Below, piece by piece: positions 28,025-39,081 of a stretch of 64,000 nt of DNA. This stretch comes from Mesorhizobium sp. L-2-11. Its GTDB lineage: Bacteria > Pseudomonadota > Alphaproteobacteria > Rhizobiales > Rhizobiaceae. The DNA lies in the NCBI RefSeq assembly GCF_016756595.1, contig NZ_AP023257.1, positions 5,348,001-5,412,000 on the forward strand. Reading direction: 5' to 3'. The position numbers were made by a program, and so were the translations under genes. The notes under the pieces are model-generated. The model was not told where the DNA came from, made no database searches, and was given only the letters and a program-made list of their open reading frames with translations. Within the stretch, counting starts at the first letter, position 1; each line of letters begins with the position of its first letter.

Positions 28025-28618
28025 TTAATCGTCGCGGAGCTGCGCCAGCCTGTCGATCGGCCGCCATCCGTGGACAACGCGACGCGCGCGGATATCGTAC
28101 GCGAAATAGTTCCCGCCGTCCGCTGGCTGATCCGCCTCGCGGCTGATCTCCCGCCCGCCGAGAGAAAGCAGCAGAAGCGTTCCGACACCTCCGTGGCCCA
28201 CGAAAGCAACGTCGGCGGCGTCATCTGTGCCGAGCACAGTGTCTACCTCGCTCAGAATACGATGCTGAGCATCGATTGCCCGCTCCCATCCGCGAATGCT
28301 GCTGTATGGATTGGCGAAGAATTGGTCCGCGACCGCTTCGAACTCCCCAGGCGGCAGGAAACCGGTTGCCGATCGGTCATTCTCATGCATCCGTTCCCTC
28401 ACCTCGACCTCAAGGCGGAGATGCCTTCCGAGTATCTCGGCGGTTTCTATCGCCTTGCGTTCACCCGATGACACGATACGCCGGATCGACCGAACCCACG
28501 GCTGATCGAGCATTGCAGACGTTCTCGCTCGCCCGATGTCGGATAGCCCCCACTCTGGCACTGGAACATTGGCATCGATCCGAACCTGGGGATGCGTGAT
28601 GTAGTATGCGATCGGCAT
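28025..28618 (-). CDS. Histidine phosphatase-like protein with altered RHG motif
   Basis: Starting at 28618 (AGGAAGACC upstream) the protein has 197 residues. It follows the histidine phosphatase (phosphoglycerate mutase-like) fold: an N-terminal strand with YYITHPQVRI, GLSDIGRARTSAML, SSGERKAIETAEILG, EVEVRERMHEND and the second catalytic histidine in VAFVGHGGVGTLLL. The usual RHGE motif is THPQ: the nucleophilic histidine is present, but the phosphate-gripping arginine and the glycine are missing. The second arginine in SSGERKA is kept. It may have weak or altered activity. The gene is convergent with DUF2938 and 40 bases downstream of rnhA. Confidence 0.85.
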   Translation of the reverse strand: MPIAYYITHPQVRIDANVPVPEWGLSDIGRARTSAMLDQPWVRSIRRIVSSGERKAIETAEILGRHLRLEVEVRERMHENDRSATGFLPPGEFEAVADQFFANPYSSIRGWERAIDAQHRILSEVDTVLGTDDAADVAFVGHGGVGTLLLLSLGGREISREADQPADGGNYFAYDIRARRVVHGWRPIDRLAQLRDD

Positions 28619-28658
28619 GATAGGTCTTCCTGCCAGAGAGCGGACCCAGAGCGGGAAT

Positions 28659-29186
28659 TCAATAACTCTGGGTCGAGCGCCGTGGCTTTGCGATCGCCGG
28701 CTGCTTCGACTGCGGACCTGGCTTCGGCGTCGCGGTCTTGACGGAGCCTTTCTTGAACGGCGCCATGCCGAGCCGCGCCAGCTCGTCGGCACGCTCGTTC
28801 TCCGGATGGCCGGCGTGGCCCTTGACCCAGTGCCAGATCACCTGATGACGGTTGCGCGCCTCGTCGAGCGCCTGCCACAGTTCGGCATTCTTCACCGGTT
28901 GCCTGGCAGCGGTCTTCCAGCCGTTGCGCTTCCAGCCGTCGATCCAGCTGAAAATGCCGTCCTTGACATAGTTGCTGTCGGTATAAAGATCGACGGCACA
29001 GGGTTCTTTCAGCGCATTGAGCGCCGAGATGGCGGCCAAAAGTTCCATGCGGTTGTTGGTGGTAGCAGCCTCGCCGCCCGACAGTTCTTTGGTGACGCCG
29101 TTGAAGCGCAGGACCGCCCCCCAGCCGCCAGGCCCCGGATTGCCCGAACAGGCACCATCGGTGAAGATTTCAACGCGCTTGGTCAT
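28659..29186 (-). CDS. rnhA: Ribonuclease HI
   Basis: Starting at 29186 the enzyme has 175 residues. The DEDD active site is visible: [38 protein letters not shown] and [10 protein letters not shown]; the substrate-binding [13 protein letters not shown] is also there. It removes RNA from RNA-DNA hybrids. About 25 residues of basic, Pro/Lys-rich tail ([16 protein letters not shown]) extend beyond the usual end. Its ATG overlaps the thrB stop (ATGA), so it is translated from the ispH-thrB-rnhA transcript. Confidence 0.96.
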   Translation of the reverse strand: MTKRVEIFTDGACSGNPGPGGWGAVLRFNGVTKELSGGEAATTNNRMELLAAISALNALKEPCAVDLYTDSNYVKDGIFSWIDGWKRNGWKTAARQPVKNAELWQALDEARNRHQVIWHWVKGHAGHPENERADELARLGMAPFKKGSVKTATPKPGPQSKQPAIAKPRRSTQSY

Positions 29187-30145
29187 GTCAGCCCGTATTC
29201 GGAAGGAGATTTGATCGCTCGGTGGAAACGCATGCGCCTGATATATTCGGTCGGGTCGCGTTTCACGACCAGCCCGCCGTTGGCAATGGTCAGCCAGTCG
29301 TAAAGCCGGGTCAGCATGAAGCGCAATGCCGAGCCGCGCGCCAGCATCGGCAGCGCAGCTTTCTCTTCGCCGCTCAAGGGCCGCACGCTTTGGTAGCCGG
29401 CAAGCAGCGCCGTGCCCTTGGTCAGGTTGAAGGAAAAATCCTTCTCGAAGCACCAGGCATTGAGGCAGGTAGCGACATCATAGGCGTACAGATCGTTGCA
29501 GGCGAAATAGAAGTCGATCAGCCCCGACAGTTTCTCGCCGAGGAAGAAGACATTGTCCGGGAAAAGATCGGCATGGATGATGCCTTCCGGCAGGCCGTTC
29601 GGCCAGCTCCGCTCAAAATCGGCGAAGTCGGCATCGACCTCGGCCGCCAGTCCCGGCTCGACCTCGTCGGCGCGAAGGCGAGAGGCGCTCCACAGCTTGC
29701 GCCAGCCATCGATGGCAAGGGCATTCGGACGGGTCATCGGAAAGTCGGCGCCGGCCAGATGCAGCGCCGCCAGCGCCTTGCCGACCTCGCCGCAATGCGC
29801 TGATGTCGGCCGCCGCAGTGAAACGCCTTCGAGGAAGGTGATGATGACCGCCGGCCGGCCGGCAAGTGTTCCGATGACGTCGCCGTCATGCGCGGTCACC
29901 GGAAGCGGGCAGGAAATGCCCTTCCTGGCGAGATGGCTCATGAGGCCGAGGAAGAACGGCAGGTCGGCCTTGTCGACGCGCTTTTCGTAGAGCGTCAGTA
30001 TGTAGGAGCCGCTGGTCGTGTGCAGCAGGAAATTAGAGTTCTCGGTGCCTTCGGCGATGCCCTTGTAGGACAGGAGATCGCCGACTGGATAGGCCTCGAG
30101 GAAAGCGCCGAGATCGCCTTCGCTGACGTCGGTGTAAACCGCCAT
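29183..30145 (-). CDS. thrB: Homoserine kinase (ThrB, APH-like family)
   Basis: Starting at 30145 the protein has 320 residues and opens [22 protein letters not shown]. It belongs to the aminoglycoside-phosphotransferase-like homoserine kinases of proteobacteria: [13 protein letters not shown] nucleotide loop, the catalytic [12 protein letters not shown] and the following GLIDFYFA metal-binding aspartate. It phosphorylates homoserine, feeding threonine synthase (thrC in this window at 13275). It lies 5 bases after ispH and overlaps rnhA by 4 bases, so the three form one tight unit, an arrangement I recall from other Rhizobiales. Confidence 0.94.
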   Translation of the reverse strand: MAVYTDVSEGDLGAFLEAYPVGDLLSYKGIAEGTENSNFLLHTTSGSYILTLYEKRVDKADLPFFLGLMSHLARKGISCPLPVTAHDGDVIGTLAGRPAVIITFLEGVSLRRPTSAHCGEVGKALAALHLAGADFPMTRPNALAIDGWRKLWSASRLRADEVEPGLAAEVDADFADFERSWPNGLPEGIIHADLFPDNVFFLGEKLSGLIDFYFACNDLYAYDVATCLNAWCFEKDFSFNLTKGTALLAGYQSVRPLSGEEKAALPMLARGSALRFMLTRLYDWLTIANGGLVVKRDPTEYIRRMRFHRAIKSPSEYGLT

Positions 30146-30150
30146 GAACC

Positions 30151-31161
30151 TTACGCGGCCCCGTTGACGAAAGCCATGTCGGCCGCCGTCAGCTTGACGT
30201 CGCGCAGCACCCGCATCACCGGAAAATCCTCGGTTTCCGTCGCCGTCACCGCCAGCTCGATGGTTACGTCGAAGCGCTGCCGGAACGCATCGATGATCTC
30301 GTCGACGATGATTTCCGGCGCCGAGGCACCTGCCGACAGACCGAGCGTCGAGATGCCGGCGATGTCGGTCCATGGAATCTCTGAGGCGCGCTGCACCAGA
30401 AGCGACATCGAGGCGCCGGCGCGTTCGGCCACTTCGACAAGACGCCGCGAATTTGAGGAGTTGGGAGCGCCGACGATCAGGAAGAGATCGGCACCCGCGG
30501 CGGTCTCCTTTACCGCTTCCTGGCGATTGGTGGTGGCGTAGCAGATCGATTCCGCTGCCGCCGCATGCAAATCGGGAAAACGGTCCTTAAGCACCCGAAT
30601 GATGCCGGCGGTGTCCTCGACCGACAGCGTCGTCTGGGTGACGAACCCGAGCGCCTGCGGGTCGGCGGGCACCAAATTCGCGGCGTCGGCTTCGGTCTCG
30701 ATCAAGGTGACGGCGCCGTCCGGCAACTGCCCCATCGTGCCGATCACTTCCGGGTGGCCGGCATGGCCGATCAGAAGCACATGGCGGCCGAGCCGCTGAT
30801 GGCGCATTGCCTGCTTGTGAACCTTCGACACCAGCGGGCAGGTGGCGTCGAGATAGAAGAGGTTGCGCGCCTGGGCGTCCGCCGGCACCGACTTCGGCAC
30901 GCCATGCGCCGAAAAGACGACCGGGCTCTGACGATGCTCAGCTGGTATCTCGGAGAGTTCCTCGATGAACACCGCACCGAGGCTTTGCAGCCCCTCGACG
31001 ACGTAGCGATTGTGCACGATCTCGTGGCGAACATAGACCGGCGCGCCGTATTTCTTCAGCGCCAGCACGACGATCTGGATGGCGCGGTCGACGCCGGCGC
31101 AGAAGCCGCGCGGCTGGCAGAGCCTTATCGTCAGCGGTGGCTTTGTGGTCGTGTGAAGCAT
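30151..31161 (-). CDS. ispH: 4-hydroxy-3-methylbut-2-enyl diphosphate reductase IspH
   Basis: This 336-residue iron-sulfur enzyme makes isopentenyl and dimethylallyl diphosphate in the last step of the MEP pathway. The three cluster cysteines are visible in [23 protein letters not shown] and [13 protein letters not shown]; the substrate-binding HGVPKSVP and [14 protein letters not shown] segments follow the family, and the [11 protein letters not shown] motif near 230 is intact. GGGAATC precedes the ATG. It is the first gene of the ispH-thrB-rnhA unit, separated from surf1 by about 150 bases holding a palindromic repeat. Confidence 0.97.
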   Translation of the reverse strand: MLHTTTKPPLTIRLCQPRGFCAGVDRAIQIVVLALKKYGAPVYVRHEIVHNRYVVEGLQSLGAVFIEELSEIPAEHRQSPVVFSAHGVPKSVPADAQARNLFYLDATCPLVSKVHKQAMRHQRLGRHVLLIGHAGHPEVIGTMGQLPDGAVTLIETEADAANLVPADPQALGFVTQTTLSVEDTAGIIRVLKDRFPDLHAAAAESICYATTNRQEAVKETAAGADLFLIVGAPNSSNSRRLVEVAERAGASMSLLVQRASEIPWTDIAGISTLGLSAGASAPEIIVDEIIDAFRQRFDVTIELAVTATETEDFPVMRVLRDVKLTAADMAFVNGAA

Positions 31162-31261
31162 GATTCCCGGCCGGTTGGTCGTAGCGTGAACTCAAGTCTG
31201 GAACTCAAGGCGCGAAATGAGGTGCGCACCCCTGCCTGTCAAGAGCGCCGGTGCCGATCAT

Positions 31262-31362
31262 TAGAGCGACGTGCGTCCATTTGGACGCACAAAGTACGCT
31301 CTAACACTTTCAATCTACGCATCGTGCTTTCCGAAAATCGATTCCGATTTTCGGGCCGATGC
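31262..31362. repeat. Palindromic intergenic repeat (family 1, copy 1)
   Basis: Two hairpins in series: a nested stem TAGAGCG/CGCTCTA (31262-31268, 31297-31303) around GTGCGTCCA/TGGACGCAC (31271-31279, 31282-31290), then CCGAAAATCG-attc-CGATTTTCGG at 31331-31354. A second copy with the same order lies at 38897-38996. The second hairpin overlaps the end of surf1 and encodes its last residues. Confidence 0.9.
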
Positions 31363-32112
31363 GTCTTTCGCCGCGCGGCGAAGCCTGAAGATGAGGACGC
31401 CGGCAAGGGCGGCGGCAAGGCTGAACCAGGTTACGGCATATTGCAAATGGCTGTTCGGCAGGTCGATGATTGTAACGCCCCCGACCGGCAGTCCACCCGG
31501 GTTCGGCGCAGCATTCGCGTCGATAAAGAATGGCACCAGCCCAGCGCCGGCCGGCAGGCCGGCGCTGGCCGCCATGGCGTCGCGATCCTTCCAGTAGAAG
31601 ATATTTTTCCGCGGATCATTGTCGGGAAGCATCATCGAGGGCTTTGCCGGCAGCGGATTGCGGGCGAGCCCCGTCACCGTCACCTGGCCCGCACCCTGGC
31701 TTTGCGGGCGCTTGGCCGCGTCCTTGAGATCGTACGGCACGAAGCCGCGATTGATCAGAACGAAGCGGCCGTCCTCCAGATGCAAGGGCGTGAAGACATC
31801 GAAACCGGACTGGCCTTCCCAGGTCGCGAAGAAATGTCGCTCGCCTTGATGCAGGAACGTGCCTGATGCCGTCACCGGCATGTAATCCACATCGCCGCTG
31901 GCGGCAAACCGCTTTTCGACCTCGGCCAACGGCACGGGCGCTGAGTGCGTGCGCCGGTCGATTGTCTGGAGAAGATCCTCTTTCCAGTACAGGCGCTGGA
32001 GCTGCCAGGTGCCGAGCGCCAGCAGGAAGAAGAACAGCACGAGGCCGAGGCCAAGCAGCAATGCCGTCTTCGGCCGCGAACGGCCTGCAATCGAAGCGGA
32101 TGTCGTGCTCAT
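31315..32112 (-). CDS. surf1: SURF1-family cytochrome oxidase assembly protein
   Basis: Starting at 32112 the protein has 265 residues: an N-terminal membrane segment (TALLLGLGLVLFFFLLALGTWQLQR, cited in part), the SURF1 loop domain with RRTHSAPVPL, VLINRGFVPYDLK and VTGLARNPLPAK, and a C-terminal membrane segment (HLQYAVTWFSLAAALAGVLIF in part). SURF1 delivers or stabilises heme a during maturation of subunit I. The last dozen codons (RKSESIFGKHDA) derive from the palindromic repeat at 31331-31354, so the ancestral stop was probably earlier. Its start overlaps the DUF983 gene by 4 bases. Confidence 0.95.
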   Translation of the reverse strand: MSTTSASIAGRSRPKTALLLGLGLVLFFFLLALGTWQLQRLYWKEDLLQTIDRRTHSAPVPLAEVEKRFAASGDVDYMPVTASGTFLHQGERHFFATWEGQSGFDVFTPLHLEDGRFVLINRGFVPYDLKDAAKRPQSQGAGQVTVTGLARNPLPAKPSMMLPDNDPRKNIFYWKDRDAMAASAGLPAGAGLVPFFIDANAAPNPGGLPVGGVTIIDLPNSHLQYAVTWFSLAAALAGVLIFRLRRAAKDASARKSESIFGKHDA

Positions 32113-32495
32113 TCGCCGAGGTCCAGCCTGCCCTCTGCCGCCTTGTTGCGGTACTGCAGCGTCAGGAGCACGCCCTTGATCAGCCTGAGCGCGCCCAGGC
32201 AAAGCACCAGCGTCAGCGGTATCCACAGCAGGAAATGCAGCCAGAGCGGCGGATTCAGCGTCACATCCATCCACAGCGCCAGCCCGACGACGATGAAGCC
32301 GATGATCAGGATGACGAACACCGCCGGACCGTCGCCGGCATCGGCGTAGGAATAGTCGAGGCCGCAATTGGCGCAGCGTTTGCCGACGGTGAGGAAGCCG
32401 GAAAACAGTCGTCCCTCGCCGCAACGCGGGCAGCGGCCGTGCAGGCCTGCCGAAATCGGATCGATTGCTGGCCAGATCGCCTTGTCGTCACGCAT
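32109..32495 (-). CDS. DUF983 zinc-ribbon membrane protein
   Basis: The 128-residue protein has two CXXC knuckles (RCPRCGEGRLF and KRCANCGLDYSY) that should form a zinc ribbon on the cytoplasmic side, followed by two membrane segments (PAVFVILIIGFIVVGLAL and FLLWIPLTLVLCLGAL). DUF983 genes are regularly found between ctaE and surf1 in alphaproteobacteria, and a role in cytochrome oxidase assembly is assumed but not shown. The ATGA overlap with surf1 indicates coupled translation. Confidence 0.9.
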   Translation of the reverse strand: MRDDKAIWPAIDPISAGLHGRCPRCGEGRLFSGFLTVGKRCANCGLDYSYADAGDGPAVFVILIIGFIVVGLALWMDVTLNPPLWLHFLLWIPLTLVLCLGALRLIKGVLLTLQYRNKAAEGRLDLGE

Positions 32496-32576
32496 TGCGA
32501 TACTTTAATGCCCTTCACCCCAAAAGATAAGGCGGCCACGTCGCCGCAGCCGCCTCATCGATTTCCCCGAGAAGAT

Positions 32577-33458
32577 TCAGTGACCTTCGATGACCGCGCC
32601 GCTCGAGGCCCAGACATAGATCGACGCGAACAGGAACAGCCAGACCACGTCGACGAAGTGCCAGTACCAGGCGGCGGCCTCGAAGCCGAAATGGTGCTTG
32701 GGCGTGAAATCGCCCTTCATCGCGCGGACCAGGCAGACCAGCAGGAAGATGGTGCCGATGATGACGTGGAAGCCGTGGAAGCCGGTCGCCATGAAGAAAG
32801 TGGCGCCGTAGATCGAATCCCTGAAGCCGAACGGCGCGTGCATGTATTCATAAGCCTGCACCATGGTGAACAGGATGCCGAGACCGACGGTCAGCACCAG
32901 ACCGTTGATCAGCCCCTTGCGATCGCCATGAAGCAGCGCGTGGTGCGCCCAGGTCACCGTGGTGCCCGACAGAAGCAGGATGACGGTGTTGTAGAGCGGC
33001 AGGTGGAAGGGGTCGAGGACCTCAACGCCCTTCGGCGGCCAGACACCGCCGGTGAAGGCGGCGCGGGCATATTGCTGTGCCTCGCCGGGAAACAGGCTGG
33101 CGTCGAAGAAAGCCCAGAACCAGGCGACGAAGAACATCACCTCGGAGGCGATGAACATGATCATGCCGTAGCGCAGATGCAGCGACACGACACGCGTGTG
33201 GTGGCCTTCATGCGCTTCCTTGATGGTGTCCGACCACCAGGCGTACATGGTGTAAATGACGATCAAGAGGCCGATGAAGAACAGCCACGGATTGGCGATG
33301 TTGAAGCCGAACATCGTGAATTCGCTGCCCTTGAGATACTGCATGTAACAGACGCCGCCGATCGCGGTGACCAACGCGCCGACGGAGCCGAGGAAAGGCC
33401 ACGGGCTCGGGTCGACGAGATGGTAGTCATGTTGTGGTTTTGCGTGCGCGTCTGCCAT
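32577..33458 (-). CDS. ctaE: Cytochrome c oxidase subunit III
   Basis: The 293-residue protein has seven predicted membrane helices and the subunit III pattern: [17 protein letters not shown]-terminus, [18 protein letters not shown] with the conserved glutamate, [27 protein letters not shown] and the C-terminal [19 protein letters not shown]. It belongs to the aa3-type oxidase and stabilises the catalytic core and proton uptake. GGGGGTTGAT precedes its ATG. It lies one base from ctaG and in the same orientation, so it is clearly in the operon. Confidence 0.97.
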   Translation of the reverse strand: MADAHAKPQHDYHLVDPSPWPFLGSVGALVTAIGGVCYMQYLKGSEFTMFGFNIANPWLFFIGLLIVIYTMYAWWSDTIKEAHEGHHTRVVSLHLRYGMIMFIASEVMFFVAWFWAFFDASLFPGEAQQYARAAFTGGVWPPKGVEVLDPFHLPLYNTVILLLSGTTVTWAHHALLHGDRKGLINGLVLTVGLGILFTMVQAYEYMHAPFGFRDSIYGATFFMATGFHGFHVIIGTIFLLVCLVRAMKGDFTPKHHFGFEAAAWYWHFVDVVWLFLFASIYVWASSGAVIEGH

Positions 33459-33459
33459 A

Positions 33460-34101
33460 TCAACCCCCGAGGCTTCGTTCGGTATGTGAAACTTTGTTGC
33501 TTGTGCCTTCGGCCGGCGCCGAAGACACGACCGGCTTCTTCTTCTCGTTCTTCTCGACCGGGAACATCGTGTAGGACAGGGTAATCGTCTTCAGGTCCTT
33601 CAATTCCGGCGCATTGACGATGTCGGGATCTACATAGAACACGACCGGCATGTCGAGCGTCTCGCCAGGCTTCAGCGTCGTATCGGTAAAGCAGAAACAC
33701 TCGACCTTGTTGAAGTAGGATCCCGCAAATTCCGGCTGCACGTTGAAAGTGGCGCGGGCGGTGGTGGCGCGGACGAACTTGTTGGTGGCGCTATAATGCG
33801 CCTGCGCCGTCTCGCCTATCTTGATGGTGACCGAGCGGGCGACCGGCCCGAACTGCCAGGGCACGCCGGCTGTGTTGGCGTCGAAACGGATGGTGATATC
33901 GCGGTCGAGCACGCGGTCGGCATATTGCTGCGTTGCGCGTTTCACGGTGCCGCCGTAACCGGTCGCCTGGCAAAACATCGCGTAGAGCGGCACCGCAGCA
34001 TAGGCCATGCCGATCATGCCGCCGAAAAAGGCGATGCAGACGCCGGCGACGATGCGGTTGGTGTTCTTCTTTTCGGGATGGATCACGGTTTGGCGGTTCA
34101 T
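33460..34101 (-). CDS. ctaG: Cytochrome c oxidase assembly protein CtaG (Cox11)
   Basis: The 213-residue protein has one N-terminal membrane helix ([19 protein letters not shown]) and a periplasmic beta domain with the copper-binding [13 protein letters not shown] and the conserved [15 protein letters not shown] just after the membrane. It inserts CuB into subunit I. The C-terminal tail ([13 protein letters not shown] onward) is longer than usual and low in complexity. GAGGCTCAG lies just before ATG. The neighbours ctaE and the small membrane protein frame it as in other alphaproteobacterial cta operons. Confidence 0.96.
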   Translation of the reverse strand: MNRQTVIHPEKKNTNRIVAGVCIAFFGGMIGMAYAAVPLYAMFCQATGYGGTVKRATQQYADRVLDRDITIRFDANTAGVPWQFGPVARSVTIKIGETAQAHYSATNKFVRATTARATFNVQPEFAGSYFNKVECFCFTDTTLKPGETLDMPVVFYVDPDIVNAPELKDLKTITLSYTMFPVEKNEKKKPVVSSAPAEGTSNKVSHTERSLGG

Positions 34102-34108
34102 CTGAGCC

Positions 34109-34276
34109 TCACATCGTTCCGGTGAGGTTGTGACCGAATTTCACGACGGTCGCGATATAGAAGATGGCGACAAGCACGGCCAGTGCCAGGCCGATGGCCA
34201 CCGAGCGGTTGCGCCGGGCCTTCTGCTGGCGCTCGGTCAGCGTGACGAGTTCAAGCTTCTTGTCGACCATGGTCAT
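34109..34276 (-). CDS. 55-residue single-pass membrane protein of the cta operon
   Basis: This small protein has a charged, cytoplasmic N-terminus ([20 protein letters not shown]), one membrane helix ([20 protein letters not shown]) and a short periplasmic end HNLTGTM. Its start at 34276 overlaps the ctaB stop by 4 bases (ATGA); a second ATG is at 34270. Tiny proteins like this, often called CoxF or left as hypothetical, sit between ctaB and ctaG in many Rhizobiales. A role in oxidase assembly is inferred purely from position. Confidence 0.85.
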   Translation of the reverse strand: MTMVDKKLELVTLTERQQKARRNRSVAIGLALAVLVAIFYIATVVKFGHNLTGTM

Positions 34277-35217
34277 GCTCCGCCCATGGTCAGCACGCGG
34301 CCGACAACGCAGTCGGCAAGGTAGACGGCGAAAATGGCAAAGAGGTAGAGCAGCGAATAGCCGAACAATGCCTTGGCCGGCTTCATCACATGGTCGTCGT
34401 CCGCCATCCGCAGCACCTGCCACGCATACCAGACGAAGCCGGCGCCAAGCAGCACCGCAAAGACGCCATAGGCGGGCGTGGTGAAACCGAGCAGCCATGG
34501 CAGCACGCCAACCGGCGCAAGGATCAGCGCGTAGCCAAAGATCTGGCGTCGGGTCGAAGCCTGGCCGGCGACATTCGGCATCATCGGGATGCCGGCCCTG
34601 GCATAGTCCTCGGACTTGAACAGGGCGAGCGCCCAGAAATGCGGCGGCGTCCATAAAAAGATGATGAGGAACAGAACGACGCTTTCCAGGCTGACGGTTC
34701 CGGTCACCGCGGCCCAGCCGATCACCGGCGGAATGGCGCCGGCAGCACCGCCGATGACGATGTTCTGCGGCGTCCAGCGCTTCAGCCACATCGTGTAGAC
34801 GACGGCGTAGAAGAAGATGGTGAAGGCCAAGAGTGTGGCCGACAGCCAGTTGACCAGCACGCCGAGCGTCATCACCGACAGCACCGACAGCACCAGGCCG
34901 AAACTCAGCGCCTCGCCTGGCCGAATGCGGCCGGCCGGCACCGGACGGCCGGCGGTCCTGGTCATCACAGCATCGATGTCGGCGTCATACCACATGTTGA
35001 GCGCGCCGGACGCTCCGGCACCAATGGCAATGGCCAGAATAGCGATCACCGCCAGAAGCGGATTGATGGTCACAGGTGCGGCGACCAGGCCGACAAAGGC
35101 GGTGAACACCACCAGCGACATGACGCGCGGCTTCAACAGGGCGAAGAAATCGCCCGCCGTCGCTTCCGACATGCGAAAGCCCGGTTCGTCAGTCAATGTG
35201 TCGTCGACAAGGGCCAT
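34273..35217 (-). CDS. ctaB: Protoheme IX farnesyltransferase (heme O synthase)
   Basis: The 314-residue UbiA-family enzyme has eight or nine membrane helices and two aspartate-rich prenyl-diphosphate sites: [19 protein letters not shown] and the later [28 protein letters not shown]. It converts heme b to heme O, the precursor of heme a for the aa3 oxidase. The start at 35217 gives [16 protein letters not shown], a short soluble leader typical for rhizobial CtaB. It follows ctaD by 77 bases and overlaps the small membrane protein. Confidence 0.97.
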   Translation of the reverse strand: MALVDDTLTDEPGFRMSEATAGDFFALLKPRVMSLVVFTAFVGLVAAPVTINPLLAVIAILAIAIGAGASGALNMWYDADIDAVMTRTAGRPVPAGRIRPGEALSFGLVLSVLSVMTLGVLVNWLSATLLAFTIFFYAVVYTMWLKRWTPQNIVIGGAAGAIPPVIGWAAVTGTVSLESVVLFLIIFLWTPPHFWALALFKSEDYARAGIPMMPNVAGQASTRRQIFGYALILAPVGVLPWLLGFTTPAYGVFAVLLGAGFVWYAWQVLRMADDDHVMKPAKALFGYSLLYLFAIFAVYLADCVVGRVLTMGGA

Positions 35218-35294
35218 GCGTACTTAAAGTCCATCATTCCGTTGGCCAAAACCGCCGGCGAACTGGCGGTTCCGTATTTCCCCCAAGCAGAAGC

Positions 35295-37869
<2,575 letters not shown>

Positions 37870-38235
37870 TATCTCCCAGTTCCTCGCGATCGGACCGCAA
37901 GGATATCGAACAACGCCGGGACGGGAATCCCGGAAAGTCCCGAGGCTGGTTCAAACCATACTCTATTTGCCTCTGCAAGAAAGGAGCGGGCGAAACCGTG
38001 CGGCATTTTTGCGCGCAAGCGCAGCTGCGCCTTGTGGCGGCGGCCGCGGCGGTGGCGTACCCGCGAATGTCCGAGCGGCGGAGTGTCTCGGCAAAATCCG
38101 CCGGGCCGTCGCAATTCGGGCGAATTTGGCACTGAAAAGCGCACAATTGCCTTGGTCGAGGCAGGCCGGCAGTGGTCTCATCCTTTACTTGCCCTTGGCG
38201 CGGCTTAAAGTGCCGTGATTCGCAATGGAGCCGTC
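37870..38235. promoter_or_regulatory. Divergent control region between ctaC and the IalB-like gene
   Basis: About 365 bases separate the two outward-facing starts, so promoters for the cta operon and for the IalB-like gene must lie here. I see no FNR/FixK-type box (TTGAT-N4-ATCAA) and no gene; the several short open frames are GC-driven. Confidence 0.6.
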
Positions 38236-38841
38236 ATGAACTCTTGGCTTTGGGGACTTGGGCATTCGAGACTTGGGGTTTCGCGATTGGGGCTTTCGAC
38301 AAGCTTGGCGAAGGTCATCCTTCTCGCTGCCGTGTCTGGCGTTGGCCTGGCTGGGATCGGCCTGTCCTATGTTGGCTCGTTTGGCGTCAGCCACGCCAAT
38401 GCCGCGCAGCCAAGCGGCAAGGTGCGGACGACGCATGGCGCATGGTCGATCATCTGCGACACGCCGGTCGGCGCCACATCGGAACAATGCGTTATGATGC
38501 AGAACGTCGTCGCCGAAGACCGTCCCGAGATGGGGCTTTCCGTCGTCGTGCTGCGCACTGCCGACAACAAGGCCGAAATCCTGCGGGTGCTGGCGCCGCT
38601 CGGCGTGCTGTTGCCCAACGGGCTCGGCCTCAATGTCGACGGCAAGGACATCGGCCGGGCCTATTTCGTGCGCTGCTTCCAGGACGGCTGCTATGCCGAG
38701 GTCATTCTCGAAAAGCCACTGCTCGACACGCTGAAGACCGGAACGTCAGCCACCTTCATCGTCTTCCAGACGCCGGAGGAAGGCATTGGCATCCCGGTTG
38801 AGCTCAAGGGTTTCGCCGACGGTTTCGCCGCCCTGCCTTGA
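38236..38841 (+). CDS. Invasion-associated locus B (IalB)-like exported protein
   Basis: With the start at 38236 (GGAG 5 bases upstream) the product is 201 residues. After an N-terminal signal or anchor (VILLAAVSGVGLAGIGLS) the mature part reads RTTHGAWSIICDTP, SEQCVMMQNV, ADNKAEILRVLAPLGVLLP, RAYFVRCFQDGCYAEVIL, the IalB pattern with two cysteine pairs. IalB was named in Bartonella; in free-living Rhizobiales the role of this periplasmic or surface protein is unknown. Its N-terminus contains three copies of an LGxSR-type pentapeptide encoded by 15-base tandem repeats. Confidence 0.88.
   Translation: MNSWLWGLGHSRLGVSRLGLSTSLAKVILLAAVSGVGLAGIGLSYVGSFGVSHANAAQPSGKVRTTHGAWSIICDTPVGATSEQCVMMQNVVAEDRPEMGLSVVVLRTADNKAEILRVLAPLGVLLPNGLGLNVDGKDIGRAYFVRCFQDGCYAEVILEKPLLDTLKTGTSATFIVFQTPEEGIGIPVELKGFADGFAALP
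38255..38299 (+). repeat. Three imperfect 15-bp tandem repeats in ialB
   Basis: GACTTGGGCATTCGA (38255-38269), GACTTGGGGTTTCGC (38270-38284) and GATTGGGGCTTTCGA (38285-38299) lie head to tail and encode an LGHSR, LGVSR, LGLST run in the positively charged part before the membrane anchor. Confidence 0.85.
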
Positions 38842-38896
38842 CGGGGCGAGAGGCCCAAAACCCTGCTGACGAAAATGAGATTGTGACCGCCTTGGG

Positions 38897-38996
38897 CTAC
38901 AGCGCCGCGCGTCCAAGGACGCGCAAAGGACGCTGTAGCGCTTTGATTTTGCGCATGATCCTTTCCGAAAATCGATTCCGATTTTCGGAGTCATGC
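38897..38996. repeat. Palindromic intergenic repeat (family 1, copy 2)
   Basis: Same plan as copy 1: CTACAGCG/CGCTGTAG (38897-38904, 38931-38938) around GCGCGTCC/GGACGCGC (38907-38914, 38917-38924), then CCGAAAATCG-attc-CGATTTTCGG at 38965-38988, identical to the second hairpin of copy 1. It lies in the 240-base gap between the IalB-like gene and tldD, which holds no gene. Confidence 0.9.
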
Positions 38997-39081
38997 ACGG
39001 ACAATGGTCATTGCCGATTGTCTGGGCGCACCTTCGCGCCTACATCGTGAGGACATTCTCTTTCCACGGACGGACCGCGCC

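Noticed and set aside
31866..33584. 572-residue plus-strand frame through the ctaE/DUF983/surf1 region
   Set aside because: Shadow of the minus-strand cta genes; no domain seen.
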